Below, one piece after another: positions 23,743 through 30,533 of a DNA stretch of 53,174 nt. A program made the position numbers and the translations under genes. Source of the stretch: Reyranellaceae bacterium (GTDB lineage Bacteria > Pseudomonadota > Alphaproteobacteria > Reyranellales > Reyranellaceae); contig JALHMM010000040.1 in the NCBI GenBank assembly GCA_022844045.1, forward strand, positions 1 through 53,174, written 5' to 3'. Every line of letters begins with the position of its first letter. Within the stretch, counting starts at the first letter, position 1. The notes beneath the pieces were generated by a model. It searched no databases. It had not been told where the DNA came from and saw nothing but the letters and a program-made list of their open reading frames with translations.

Positions 23743-25052
23743 TCGCGCGCCGGTATCTTTTTGCCCTGGTGGATCAGGGCGGGAACATCCCCCCGGAAGT
23801 CGGAGCAGTCCGCAGGCTCGTCGATCGAGGCCACAAAGTGACGGCCCTTGGCGACGACACCATTGCCGAGGAAGTTCGAGCGAGCGGAGCGATCTTCCGG
23901 CCGTGGATCGTCGCCCCCAACAAGCGCGACCACGGATTGGAGTCGGATCGAATTCGCGATTGGGAGTGCAAATATCCGTGGCAGCTGGTTCGGCGATTGG
24001 CCGAAACCCAATTTGTCGGACCGGCGCCGCGATATGCCGCCGACATCAAGAGCGCGATCGCCCACGAGCGCCCCGATGCGATCGTTTGTTCGATGTTCTG
24101 CATGGGCGCGATGGTCGTCGCGGAAGCAGAGCGGATCCCGTTCGTCGCGCTGTATCCGAATGTCTACCCGATGCCCGCCGAGGGCTTGCCGCCCTTCGGG
24201 GTCGGCCTGTCGCCATCTCGCGGCTTGCTTGGGCGCTGTCGCGATCGAGCCATCAACAGCGTCGCGGAATACCTTTGGAACGCCTTTGGACTACAGGGCC
24301 TCAATGCCTTGCGTCTCGCCCATGGTCTTCCGCCGCTGGCACGATTTTTCGACCAGGCCTCCCGTGCATCGCGGCAGTTGATTCTGACGGCGCGGTCATT
24401 CGATTTTCCAGCGATCCTGCCGGCTGGTGTAGCCTATGGCGGCCCGATTCTCGACGATCCGTTCTGGGCACGATCCGAAGGATGGGAGCCACCGACAGGA
24501 GATTCGCCCTTCGTGCTGGTATCCTTGTCCACCACATATCAGGACCATGTCGGACTTCTCCGGCGTATCGTTCTGGCATTGGGCTCCCTTCCGGTCCGCG
24601 CGATGGTGACGACCGGGCCGTCGATCGCACCGGAAGAGCTACCCAGCGCATCCAATGTTTCAGTGGTAGCCAGCGCGCCGCACCGCGCCGCCCTCCGGCA
24701 CGCCGACCTCGTCGTCAGCCATGGAGGTCACGGCACCGCGATCAAGGCGCTTACCAACGGCGTGCCGATGGTCATCCTGCCTCATGGGCGGGATCAGGCG
24801 GACACGGCGGCGCGCGTGAGCGCGCGCGGTGCCGGCATAACGCTGCGCAAGTCATCCAGCGTAGGCGTGATCGCCGCAACGGTACGGCGCGTGATCGAGG
24901 ATCCGGCATATCGGATCGCTGCGCGTCGTCTCGGAGAGGCAATCCTCGAGGATACCCGAGATGACGCGCTTGTTCTGGCGCTCGAGGACGCAGTCAATCA
25001 ATGCCCACGACACGCAATGACCGGCGCCGCACAAAGACAGGTCGCGAAATGA
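23739..25052 (+). CDS. MGT/UGT-family (GT1) glycosyltransferase
   Basis: 437 residues with GT-B layout. The N-terminal acceptor domain starts RRYLFALVDQGGNIPPEVGA (a G-x-x-P pattern near the first strand). The C-terminal donor domain has the GT1 signature region VVSHGGHGTAIKALTNGVPM, then VILPHGRDQADTAARVSARG, which positions the nucleotide sugar. This family glycosylates macrolides, flavonoids, rifamycins and other small aglycones. Coupling to TetR on one side (ATGA) and to a kinase gene on the other (ATGA), plus an Arr gene two genes on, suggests detoxification by glycosylation. The alternative is a biosynthetic tailoring enzyme. Confidence 0.9.
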   Translation: MIARRYLFALVDQGGNIPPEVGAVRRLVDRGHKVTALGDDTIAEEVRASGAIFRPWIVAPNKRDHGLESDRIRDWECKYPWQLVRRLAETQFVGPAPRYAADIKSAIAHERPDAIVCSMFCMGAMVVAEAERIPFVALYPNVYPMPAEGLPPFGVGLSPSRGLLGRCRDRAINSVAEYLWNAFGLQGLNALRLAHGLPPLARFFDQASRASRQLILTARSFDFPAILPAGVAYGGPILDDPFWARSEGWEPPTGDSPFVLVSLSTTYQDHVGLLRRIVLALGSLPVRAMVTTGPSIAPEELPSASNVSVVASAPHRAALRHADLVVSHGGHGTAIKALTNGVPMVILPHGRDQADTAARVSARGAGITLRKSSSVGVIAATVRRVIEDPAYRIAARRLGEAILEDTRDDALVLALEDAVNQCPRHAMTGAAQRQVAK

Positions 25053-25627
25053 GAGGTGGCCACGCCGCCATCGCCGATATCGCGCGCCGACTCTCCTGTC
25101 TGTCGGACCGCGGACCTTGCCTCGTCGCCATCGATGGCCGGAGCGGGACCGGCAAGTCGACTTTTGCCGCGGCACTGGCGGCGGTCGCAGAGGCCGTCGT
25201 CGTCGAGGGAGACGACTTTTTTGCCGGCGGCACCGAGCTTCGCCGGGATTCGCCGCGCGAGCGAGCCGCGGACTGCATTGATTGGCGCCGCCTTCGGCGA
25301 GTATTGGAGCGACTGAAGGATGGACGGTCGGTGTCCTACCGGCCTTTCGACTGGGAAGCGTTCGATGGCACGCTTGCCAAAGCGACCCGCCGGAAAGAGC
25401 CGAGCGCTGTCATCGTGATCGATGGGGTCTATTCCGCTCGCCGCGAGTTGTCGGACCTGATGACCTTGCGTGTCCTGCTTCGCACGACACCCGAAGTCCG
25501 GATGCGGCGTCTGCTGGCCCGTGAAGGGGTCATTGGAGCATGGGAGCGGCAGTGGCATGAAGCGGAGGACTGGTACTTCGCCAACGAAGCGATCGAGCAG
25601 GCGTTCGACGTCGTGGTCGATACTTGA
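25049..25627 (+). CDS. P-loop kinase, uridine-kinase-like
   Basis: 192 residues. Walker A is G30-RSGTGKS-T38, then VVVEGDDFF (the Asp-rich segment seen in uridine kinases), YRPFDWEAF, AVIVIDGVYSARREL and a lid region with VRMRRLLAREG. It resembles the small bacterial (d)NTP-dependent kinases annotated as uridine kinase family; several antibiotic phosphotransferases use related P-loop folds, so the substrate could be a nucleoside or a drug. The ATG at 25049 overlaps the glycosyltransferase TGA (ATGA). An alternative ATG at 25001 would overlap that gene by 52 bp. Confidence 0.8.
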   Translation: MRGGHAAIADIARRLSCLSDRGPCLVAIDGRSGTGKSTFAAALAAVAEAVVVEGDDFFAGGTELRRDSPRERAADCIDWRRLRRVLERLKDGRSVSYRPFDWEAFDGTLAKATRRKEPSAVIVIDGVYSARRELSDLMTLRVLLRTTPEVRMRRLLAREGVIGAWERQWHEAEDWYFANEAIEQAFDVVVDT

Positions 25628-25651
25628 CCTCGATGGAAAGGGGCCTGGCAA

Positions 25652-26065
25652 GTGAGGGCGCGTGAAGTTCCGCCGGGAACGATCTTCTACCACGGCACCA
25701 AAGCCGACCTGAGTGTCGGCGATCTCATTGGTCCCGATCATGGTAGCAATTTCGTCGAGGGCAGTCTGAGGCATGTCTACTTCTCGGCTACTCTGGAGGC
25801 GGCGACTTGGGGCGCTGAACTGGCGCGCGGGACCGGACGTGGTCGGATCTACACGGTCGAGCCGTGCGGTGCGTTTGAGGATGACCCCAACCTTACCGAC
25901 AAGAAGTTCCCGGGGAACGTGACCGCATCATATCGATCGCTGGCGCCACTTCGCGTTACAGGCGAAGTCGAGAACTGGGTCGGCCACACTCCAGAACAGC
26001 TCAAGTCGATGACGGACGGATTGGCTCGACTAAAGGCCGAGGGACGAGATGCCATCGAAGAATGA
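25652..26065 (+). CDS. arr: Arr-type rifamycin NAD+ ADP-ribosyltransferase
   Basis: 137 residues, the normal length of Arr (about 140). Conserved features: FYHGTKADL (with H14 matching the NAD-binding His), the strand HVYFSATLEAATWGAELA, RIYTVEPCGAFEDDPNL, then the long Arr signature TDKKFPGNVTASYRS and GEVENWVGHTPEQL. Arr moves ADP-ribose from NAD+ to the ansa-chain hydroxyl (C23) of rifampicin and related ansamycins and so inactivates them. The GTG start is supported by AAGGGG upstream. It lies 24 bp after the kinase gene and is probably the fourth gene of the TetR-led operon. Chromosomal Arr homologues are common, so activity on rifampicin should be regarded as likely but untested. Confidence 0.92.
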   Translation: MRAREVPPGTIFYHGTKADLSVGDLIGPDHGSNFVEGSLRHVYFSATLEAATWGAELARGTGRGRIYTVEPCGAFEDDPNLTDKKFPGNVTASYRSLAPLRVTGEVENWVGHTPEQLKSMTDGLARLKAEGRDAIEE

Positions 26066-26381
26066 GGAGCCACCCGATGCCTCCCGATGAAGGCAGGTGG
26101 TGCGCGCGGGCCGTCGCAAACTCTCCGAGGTGATCGCGAGTTCGAGGTGCTCCAGCGCTGAAATTGCGCGCTCCGCAGCGAGTTTTGCGTTACGCTCTTT
26201 GAGCGACGGTTTGGTCATGTCGGTCACCGTGCCGGCCAAACCCAGCGCTCGCGGGACAGAAGCCTCCCCTTGGTGCCACGCGGTAGCGATATGGCGCCGT
26301 TCTGTTACCCAACTTGCTCCGGCGTTGACACCCGAACGAGCGGCACGATTCACTGGAAATCAACCGCCATCGAGACGATTC
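26066..26381. other. 316-bp gap between arr and the GNAT gene
   Basis: No supported gene. A minus-strand frame with an ATG at 26218 gives 62 residues starting MTKPSLKERNAKLAAERAIS, but no ribosome-binding site precedes it and it runs into the 3' end of arr. The plus strand is open but lacks protein-like character. A separate promoter for the GNAT gene may lie here. Confidence 0.35.
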
Positions 26382-26951
26382 ATGACGACATACAAAACCA
26401 AAGCACTCGATGCGAGCACCTGGCCGGACTTCACGCGTCTGGTCGACGCGAACAACGGTGTTTGGGGCGGGTGCTGGTGCATGTGGTATCACGCCAGGGA
26501 CGAAAGCGCGGACGACTCCCCGGCTTCAAAGCGTAAGGCGAAGGAGCGCCTCGTTCGGGAAGGACGGGCGCATGCCTCTCTCGTCTTTCATGGCACGGAC
26601 TGTGTCGGCTGGTGCCAGTTCGGATCGCCGGAGGAGCTTCCGCGAATCCATAATCAGCGTGCCTATCAGGCGACCAATCCGACGCTCCCCGACTGGCGGA
26701 TCACCTGTTTCTTTTCCGGCAAGGGACATCGCGGCAACGGTGTGGCATCCGCCGCGCTCAAGGGCGCGGTCGAGCAGATCAGGAAACTGGGCGGCGGGCG
26801 CATCGAGGGATACCCGGAAGACATCGAGGGTCGAAAGGCGGCGCCAGCCTTTCTGTTCAATGGCGCCCTGTCCACGTTCGAATGTCTCGGCTTCAAGCGG
26901 TCGCGGCTGATCGGAAAGCATAAGTGGGTGGTGACCCGAACCGTCCGGTGA
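26382..26951 (+). CDS. GNAT acetyltransferase
   Basis: 189 residues. The N-terminal NNGVWGGCWCMWYHAR and the acetyl-CoA loop GKGHRGNGVASAALKGAVEQ (R/Q-x-x-G-x-G/A) are typical of a GNAT group common in soil bacteria. The acceptor is unknown. The ATG at 26382 starts the conserved domain; longer in-frame sequence upstream looks non-coding. It follows arr by 316 bp on the same strand, so membership in the TetR operon is possible but not shown. Confidence 0.85.
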   Translation: MTTYKTKALDASTWPDFTRLVDANNGVWGGCWCMWYHARDESADDSPASKRKAKERLVREGRAHASLVFHGTDCVGWCQFGSPEELPRIHNQRAYQATNPTLPDWRITCFFSGKGHRGNGVASAALKGAVEQIRKLGGGRIEGYPEDIEGRKAAPAFLFNGALSTFECLGFKRSRLIGKHKWVVTRTVR

Positions 26952-27138
26952 GCGTCGGCCCGATCTCACCGCTGAAGGCTGTCGGTCGTACCTCACCAAA
27001 TTGACGCCTCGTCGAGGCGCCTGTGCATGAGCGCCACCGTAGCGGCGGGCAAAACGCCTGAGCCATCAGCATCGGATGCCCGGATTGTTCGCGCGTAGCG
27101 GCGGAAATAGCAGGAGATCGGCGGTTGGGGTTACAACG

Positions 27139-27160
27139 ACTCCAGCATTTCAACTGGAGT
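27139..27160 (+). promoter_or_regulatory. Hairpin covering the ribosome-binding site of the phage-type gene
   Basis: ACTCCAG (27139-27145) pairs perfectly with CTGGAGT (27154-27160) across an 8-base loop. The right arm contains TGGAG, the only ribosome-binding sequence before the ATG at 27168. A folded leader would hide it. The same palindrome could instead be a repressor site. Confidence 0.4.
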
Positions 27161-27167
27161 TCGCCCG

Positions 27168-27857
27168 ATGGCTCGCGACCGCAAGATCCCCTCTGACTTC
27201 TGGACCTGGGAGGCCGTCATCGACTGCGCGGCGATGACCCGCCTGTTGTTCATCGGCCTGTGGAACTTCGCCGACGAGTTCGGCGTGCAGCCCCTGCGGC
27301 CACGCACCATCCGTATGCAGGTCTTCCCCGGCGATCCGATCGACAACGACCAGGTGCGCGCCATGATCGACGAGCTGGTGGCGCGCGGGCTGCTGCGGAT
27401 CTACGCGGTCGACGAGGTCGAGTACATGGAGATCGTCGACTGGCGGCAGATTCAGCGCGTCGGAAAGCGTGCCCGGCGCCGCTACCCTGGCGATCCGTCG
27501 CGGCCCGACCCAGTGCCCGAGCCCGCGGCCGAGCCGACGGGCGACGCGAGGGCCGAGTCGGTCGAGCCCGCCGCCGACGCGCCGCCCGCTGTGCCGCCGC
27601 TGGTGGCCAAATGGCGAAAGGTCATCGGCCGCTCGCTGCGCCGCTTCCTGCCTAACAGCGGACCGCCGGGCGACACCGAGCAGTGGATCGATTACTGGAT
27701 CGCCGAGGGCTACGACCTGGCGTCCGACATTCTGCCGGCGATCAGCGTGGCCTGCCGCCCGTCCCCCGATCTCGGCGCACCCCTGGGCCTGGCCGCGGTG
27801 GCGGCCTATGCCGAAGCCAATCGCGTGCGGCGCCTGGCCTGCGCGGCGGGGGAGTAA
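27168..27857 (+). CDS. Phage-type replication (DnaD/winged-helix-like) protein, orphan
   Basis: 229 residues. The start MARDRKIPSDFWTWEAVIDC with ...MTRLLFIGLWNFADEFGVQPLRP..., then RMQVFPGDPIDNDQVRAMIDELVARGLL, is the pattern of a phage replication-module protein with a winged-helix N-terminal domain. A Pro/Ala/Glu-rich linker (about residues 108-145) joins it to a helical C-terminal domain. Such genes normally sit beside a helicase loader or primase; here neither these nor any other phage gene is near. It may be a prophage remnant or a domesticated gene. It ends in TAA and is convergent with the amidohydrolase gene 6 bp away. Confidence 0.75.
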   Translation: MARDRKIPSDFWTWEAVIDCAAMTRLLFIGLWNFADEFGVQPLRPRTIRMQVFPGDPIDNDQVRAMIDELVARGLLRIYAVDEVEYMEIVDWRQIQRVGKRARRRYPGDPSRPDPVPEPAAEPTGDARAESVEPAADAPPAVPPLVAKWRKVIGRSLRRFLPNSGPPGDTEQWIDYWIAEGYDLASDILPAISVACRPSPDLGAPLGLAAVAAYAEANRVRRLACAAGE

Positions 27858-27863
27858 CGATCG

Positions 27864-28922
27864 TCACTGGATTCCCAGCAGCCTCGACGCTGTACCACCA
27901 AGGATGGCGATGCGCTGCTCGTCGCTCAGGCCGGGCGTCGAGAGCACGAGGTCGATCTCGGTGCTGGTCCACGGGAAGGGATAGTCGGTACCGATCATGA
28001 TCTGGCCGGGGCCGGTCTCGGCGATCAGGTGGCGCAGCGCCTCCGGTGTGAACACGATGGTGTCGAAGAACAGCTGGCCGTCGCGCAGATACGCCGTGGG
28101 TGGCTTCTTGGGCAGCGGGCCGACGCGGCTGGGGAAGGTGCGGATCACCGCGTCGGAGCGGTTGGCGTAGGACGGCAGGAAGCCGCCGCCATGCGCGGCG
28201 CAGATCTTCAGGCCGGGGAAGCGATCGAGCGTGCCCTCGAAGATCAGGTGCGACAGCGCGATCGTGGTCTCCAGCGGATTGCCGATGGTGTTGGTTAGGA
28301 GTCCGCTGCCGCCCAGCCGACCACTCGGCTCGAGCTCGCGCACACCAAGCGGGTGCATGAAGACCAGCACGTCGAGCTCCTCGCACTTCTTCCAGAACGG
28401 GTGGAAGCGCGGATTGGCCAGCTCCTCGCCGGCGACGCTGCCGGCCACGCCGACGCCACGGAAGCCGAGCGTCTTCACCGCGTGCTCGACCTGCTCGGCG
28501 GCAAGCTCGGGGAACTGCAGCGCGGCGGTGGCGAAGGCGTGGAAGCGGTCGGGATGGGCGGCGCAGAACTCGACCAGGGTCTCGTTCTGGATGCGGATCA
28601 GCTCGGCCGCCTCGTCCTTGCCGGCGCGGTACCAGAACGGGTTGATGCTGAGCACCTCGACATCGATGCCCTGCGCGTCCATGGCCGAGAGGCGCGTGCT
28701 GGTGTCGTCCATCAGCAGGCCGGGCGCCTCGAGCGGATGGTTGATCACCGCCATCGCCTTGGGCACGCAGCAATGGGCGTGCACGTCGATCGTCTTGATC
28801 CGCCGGCCGTTGACCACGACCTCGCGCCGCCGCGCCTTGGTCGCCGCGCCCGACCCGCTTCCGGTCTCCGCCATGAAGCAGCCGCAGAAGGCGATGGCGC
28901 CGGAATGGCCGTGATGATGCAT
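27864..28922 (-). CDS. ACMSD-like amidohydrolase/decarboxylase
   Basis: 352 residues, amidohydrolase_2 fold. Metal ligands H48 and H50 in IDVHAHCC, a later GLKICAAHGGGFLPSY (central His), and IMIGTDYPFPW (catalytic Asp) match the aminocarboxymuconate-semialdehyde decarboxylase / 5-carboxyvanillate decarboxylase-like group. Substrate not determinable. The ATG at 28922 is supported by GGGGGGAA 6 bases upstream; it adds a His/Cys-rich start (MHHHGHSGAIAFCGCF), and an inner ATG at 28874 is the alternative. Divergent from the MFS gene; a family A palindrome lies between the two. Confidence 0.88.
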   Translation of the reverse strand: MHHHGHSGAIAFCGCFMAETGSGSGAATKARRREVVVNGRRIKTIDVHAHCCVPKAMAVINHPLEAPGLLMDDTSTRLSAMDAQGIDVEVLSINPFWYRAGKDEAAELIRIQNETLVEFCAAHPDRFHAFATAALQFPELAAEQVEHAVKTLGFRGVGVAGSVAGEELANPRFHPFWKKCEELDVLVFMHPLGVRELEPSGRLGGSGLLTNTIGNPLETTIALSHLIFEGTLDRFPGLKICAAHGGGFLPSYANRSDAVIRTFPSRVGPLPKKPPTAYLRDGQLFFDTIVFTPEALRHLIAETGPGQIMIGTDYPFPWTSTEIDLVLSTPGLSDEQRIAILGGTASRLLGIQ

Positions 28923-28965
28923 GACGTTCCCCCCTCGAGATCGCGGGGCTATCACATTAGCTCTT

Positions 28966-29119
28966 CCTTCTCCCCGCGAAGGCGGGGAGAAGGTGCCCGA
29001 AGGGCGGATGAGGGGCTTCACGGAGTCTCAACAACGACGGCAATCGTTGTTGGACCAGAAAGCCCCTCATCCGCCTCGCTGACGCTCGGCACCTTCTCCC
29101 CGCCTTCGCGGGGAGAAGG
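28966..29119. repeat. Large inverted repeat, variant of family A, between divergent genes
   Basis: A 154-bp element. Each end is itself a hairpin (CCTTCTCCCCGCGAAGG-CGGGGAGAAGG and its mirror), followed inward by sequence complementary over GGATGAGGGGCTT / AAGCCCCTCATCC. Hairpin sequence differs from the other family A copies, but the overall plan of terminal hairpins around a central inverted repeat is the same. It fills about half of the 313-bp gap between the amidohydrolase and MFS genes; the rest shows no gene. Confidence 0.85.
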
Positions 29120-29235
29120 AAAAACACCACATGCGATAGCCCTGCCCAAGATCGCTACGCGAACTCTAGCAGGTGTACGGGCTCGGCGAGGGCCTGCTAG
29201 GTTGCCGACCTGCCATCAAGGAAACGCGTACCCCG

Positions 29236-30501
29236 ATGACGCCCGCCCTCCGGCGCCAAGGCCTGCTGATCGTCGCGACGCTCGCGACAGCATATGTCGC
29301 CAGCCATTTCTTCCGCGCCGCCAATGTCACCATCGGCCTGGACCTGATGCGCGACCTCCAGATCGGCCCCGAGGCGCTGGGCGCGCTCACCGGCGCCTTC
29401 TTCTTCGGCTTCTCGGCGATGCAGATCCCGGCCGGCTTCCTGTTCGACCGCTACGGCCCGCGCCGCACGATCAGCGCCCTGCTTATGCTCGCGGTGCTGG
29501 GCGCCACGATCTTCACCCTGGCGCAGAGCTGGCCCGTGCTGCTCACCGGCCGCACGCTGATGGGCGCCGGCTTCGGCTGCATGCTGATCGGCAGCATGAT
29601 CGTGATCACCCGCTGGTTCCCGCCCGACTGGTTCTCGACCTTGGCCGGCATGGTCCTGTCGATCGGCCTGATCGGCAACCTGATCGCCACCACGCCGCTG
29701 GCCTGGGGCACCGAGCAGATCGGCTGGCGCGGCGTGTTCGGCATCATGGTGGTGTTCTCGGCGGTGGCGCTGGTCGCGATCTGGCTGGTGGTGCGCGACG
29801 CGCCGCCCGGCCATCCTTTCCTCGAGCGCAAGACCGAGACCGCCGGCGAGATGATGCGCGGCCTCGTCGAAGTCGTGCGCACGCCCAACCTGTCCTTCAT
29901 CCTGGTGCTGAACTTCTGCAACTACGCCTGCAGCTTCACGGTGCAGGGCCTGTGGGGCGGACCGTTCCTGCGCGAGGTGCACGGGCTCTCCATCATCGAG
30001 TCCGGCAACGTGCTGCTGGCCGCGGTGATCGCCTACCAGGTCGGCATGATGGGCTTCTCGCCGCTCGACCGCGTCTTCGACACACGCAAGCGGATCGCCA
30101 TCGCCGGCACCTTGGTGATCGCCGCGATACTGGCCGCGCTGGCGTTGGTCGAACGGCCGCCGGTATGGCTGGCGGTCGGCGCGATCATCGGCATGGGCTT
30201 CGTCAGCGCGTCCTCCACCATGGTGATGACGCATGGTCGCGGCCTCTTCCCGGATCGCCTGATCGGCCGCGGCATGGCGACCATGAACACCTGCGTGATG
30301 CTGGGCGTCGCCTGCATGCAGACCTTGTCGGGCGTGATCCTCGGCGCCTTCACGCCGCTTGCCGACGGCACGCGCGGCGAGCTCGCCTATCGCAGCCTGT
30401 TCGGCTTCATGGCGGTGGTGCTGATCGTGGCGGTCTCGGTCTACAGCCGCGCGCCCGACATCCGTCCCAGCGACGAGCTCAAGGCGCGCGCGGCGCGTTA
30501 G
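29236..30501 (+). CDS. Major facilitator superfamily transporter
   Basis: 421 residues with 12 predicted helices. MFS marks are the cytoplasmic loop motif DRYGPRRT after helix 2, GRTLMGAGFGCMLIGSM in helix 4 and a second-half repeat with DRVFDTRKR. The N-terminal sequence around FFRAANVTIGLDLMRDLQIG fits the nitrate/nitrite- or anion-type MFS groups in style, but the substrate cannot be called. The ATG at 29236 begins the first helix region; AAGGAA lies upstream at about 29219. It may work with the divergent ACMSD-like hydrolase in handling an organic acid. Confidence 0.88.
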   Translation: MTPALRRQGLLIVATLATAYVASHFFRAANVTIGLDLMRDLQIGPEALGALTGAFFFGFSAMQIPAGFLFDRYGPRRTISALLMLAVLGATIFTLAQSWPVLLTGRTLMGAGFGCMLIGSMIVITRWFPPDWFSTLAGMVLSIGLIGNLIATTPLAWGTEQIGWRGVFGIMVVFSAVALVAIWLVVRDAPPGHPFLERKTETAGEMMRGLVEVVRTPNLSFILVLNFCNYACSFTVQGLWGGPFLREVHGLSIIESGNVLLAAVIAYQVGMMGFSPLDRVFDTRKRIAIAGTLVIAAILAALALVERPPVWLAVGAIIGMGFVSASSTMVMTHGRGLFPDRLIGRGMATMNTCVMLGVACMQTLSGVILGAFTPLADGTRGELAYRSLFGFMAVVLIVAVSVYSRAPDIRPSDELKARAAR

Positions 30502-30533
30502 GCGGCACGGCGTCGCCGCCGCGCCGCCATCGA

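Noticed and set aside
26030..26218. 62-codon minus-strand frame starting MTKPSLKERN
   Set aside because: Its first 30 residues look helical, but there is no Shine-Dalgarno sequence and the rest is antisense to arr. Not enough to call a gene.
28966..29119. CRISPR-like array
   Set aside because: There are two inverted arms, not several regularly spaced direct repeats, and no cas genes are present.
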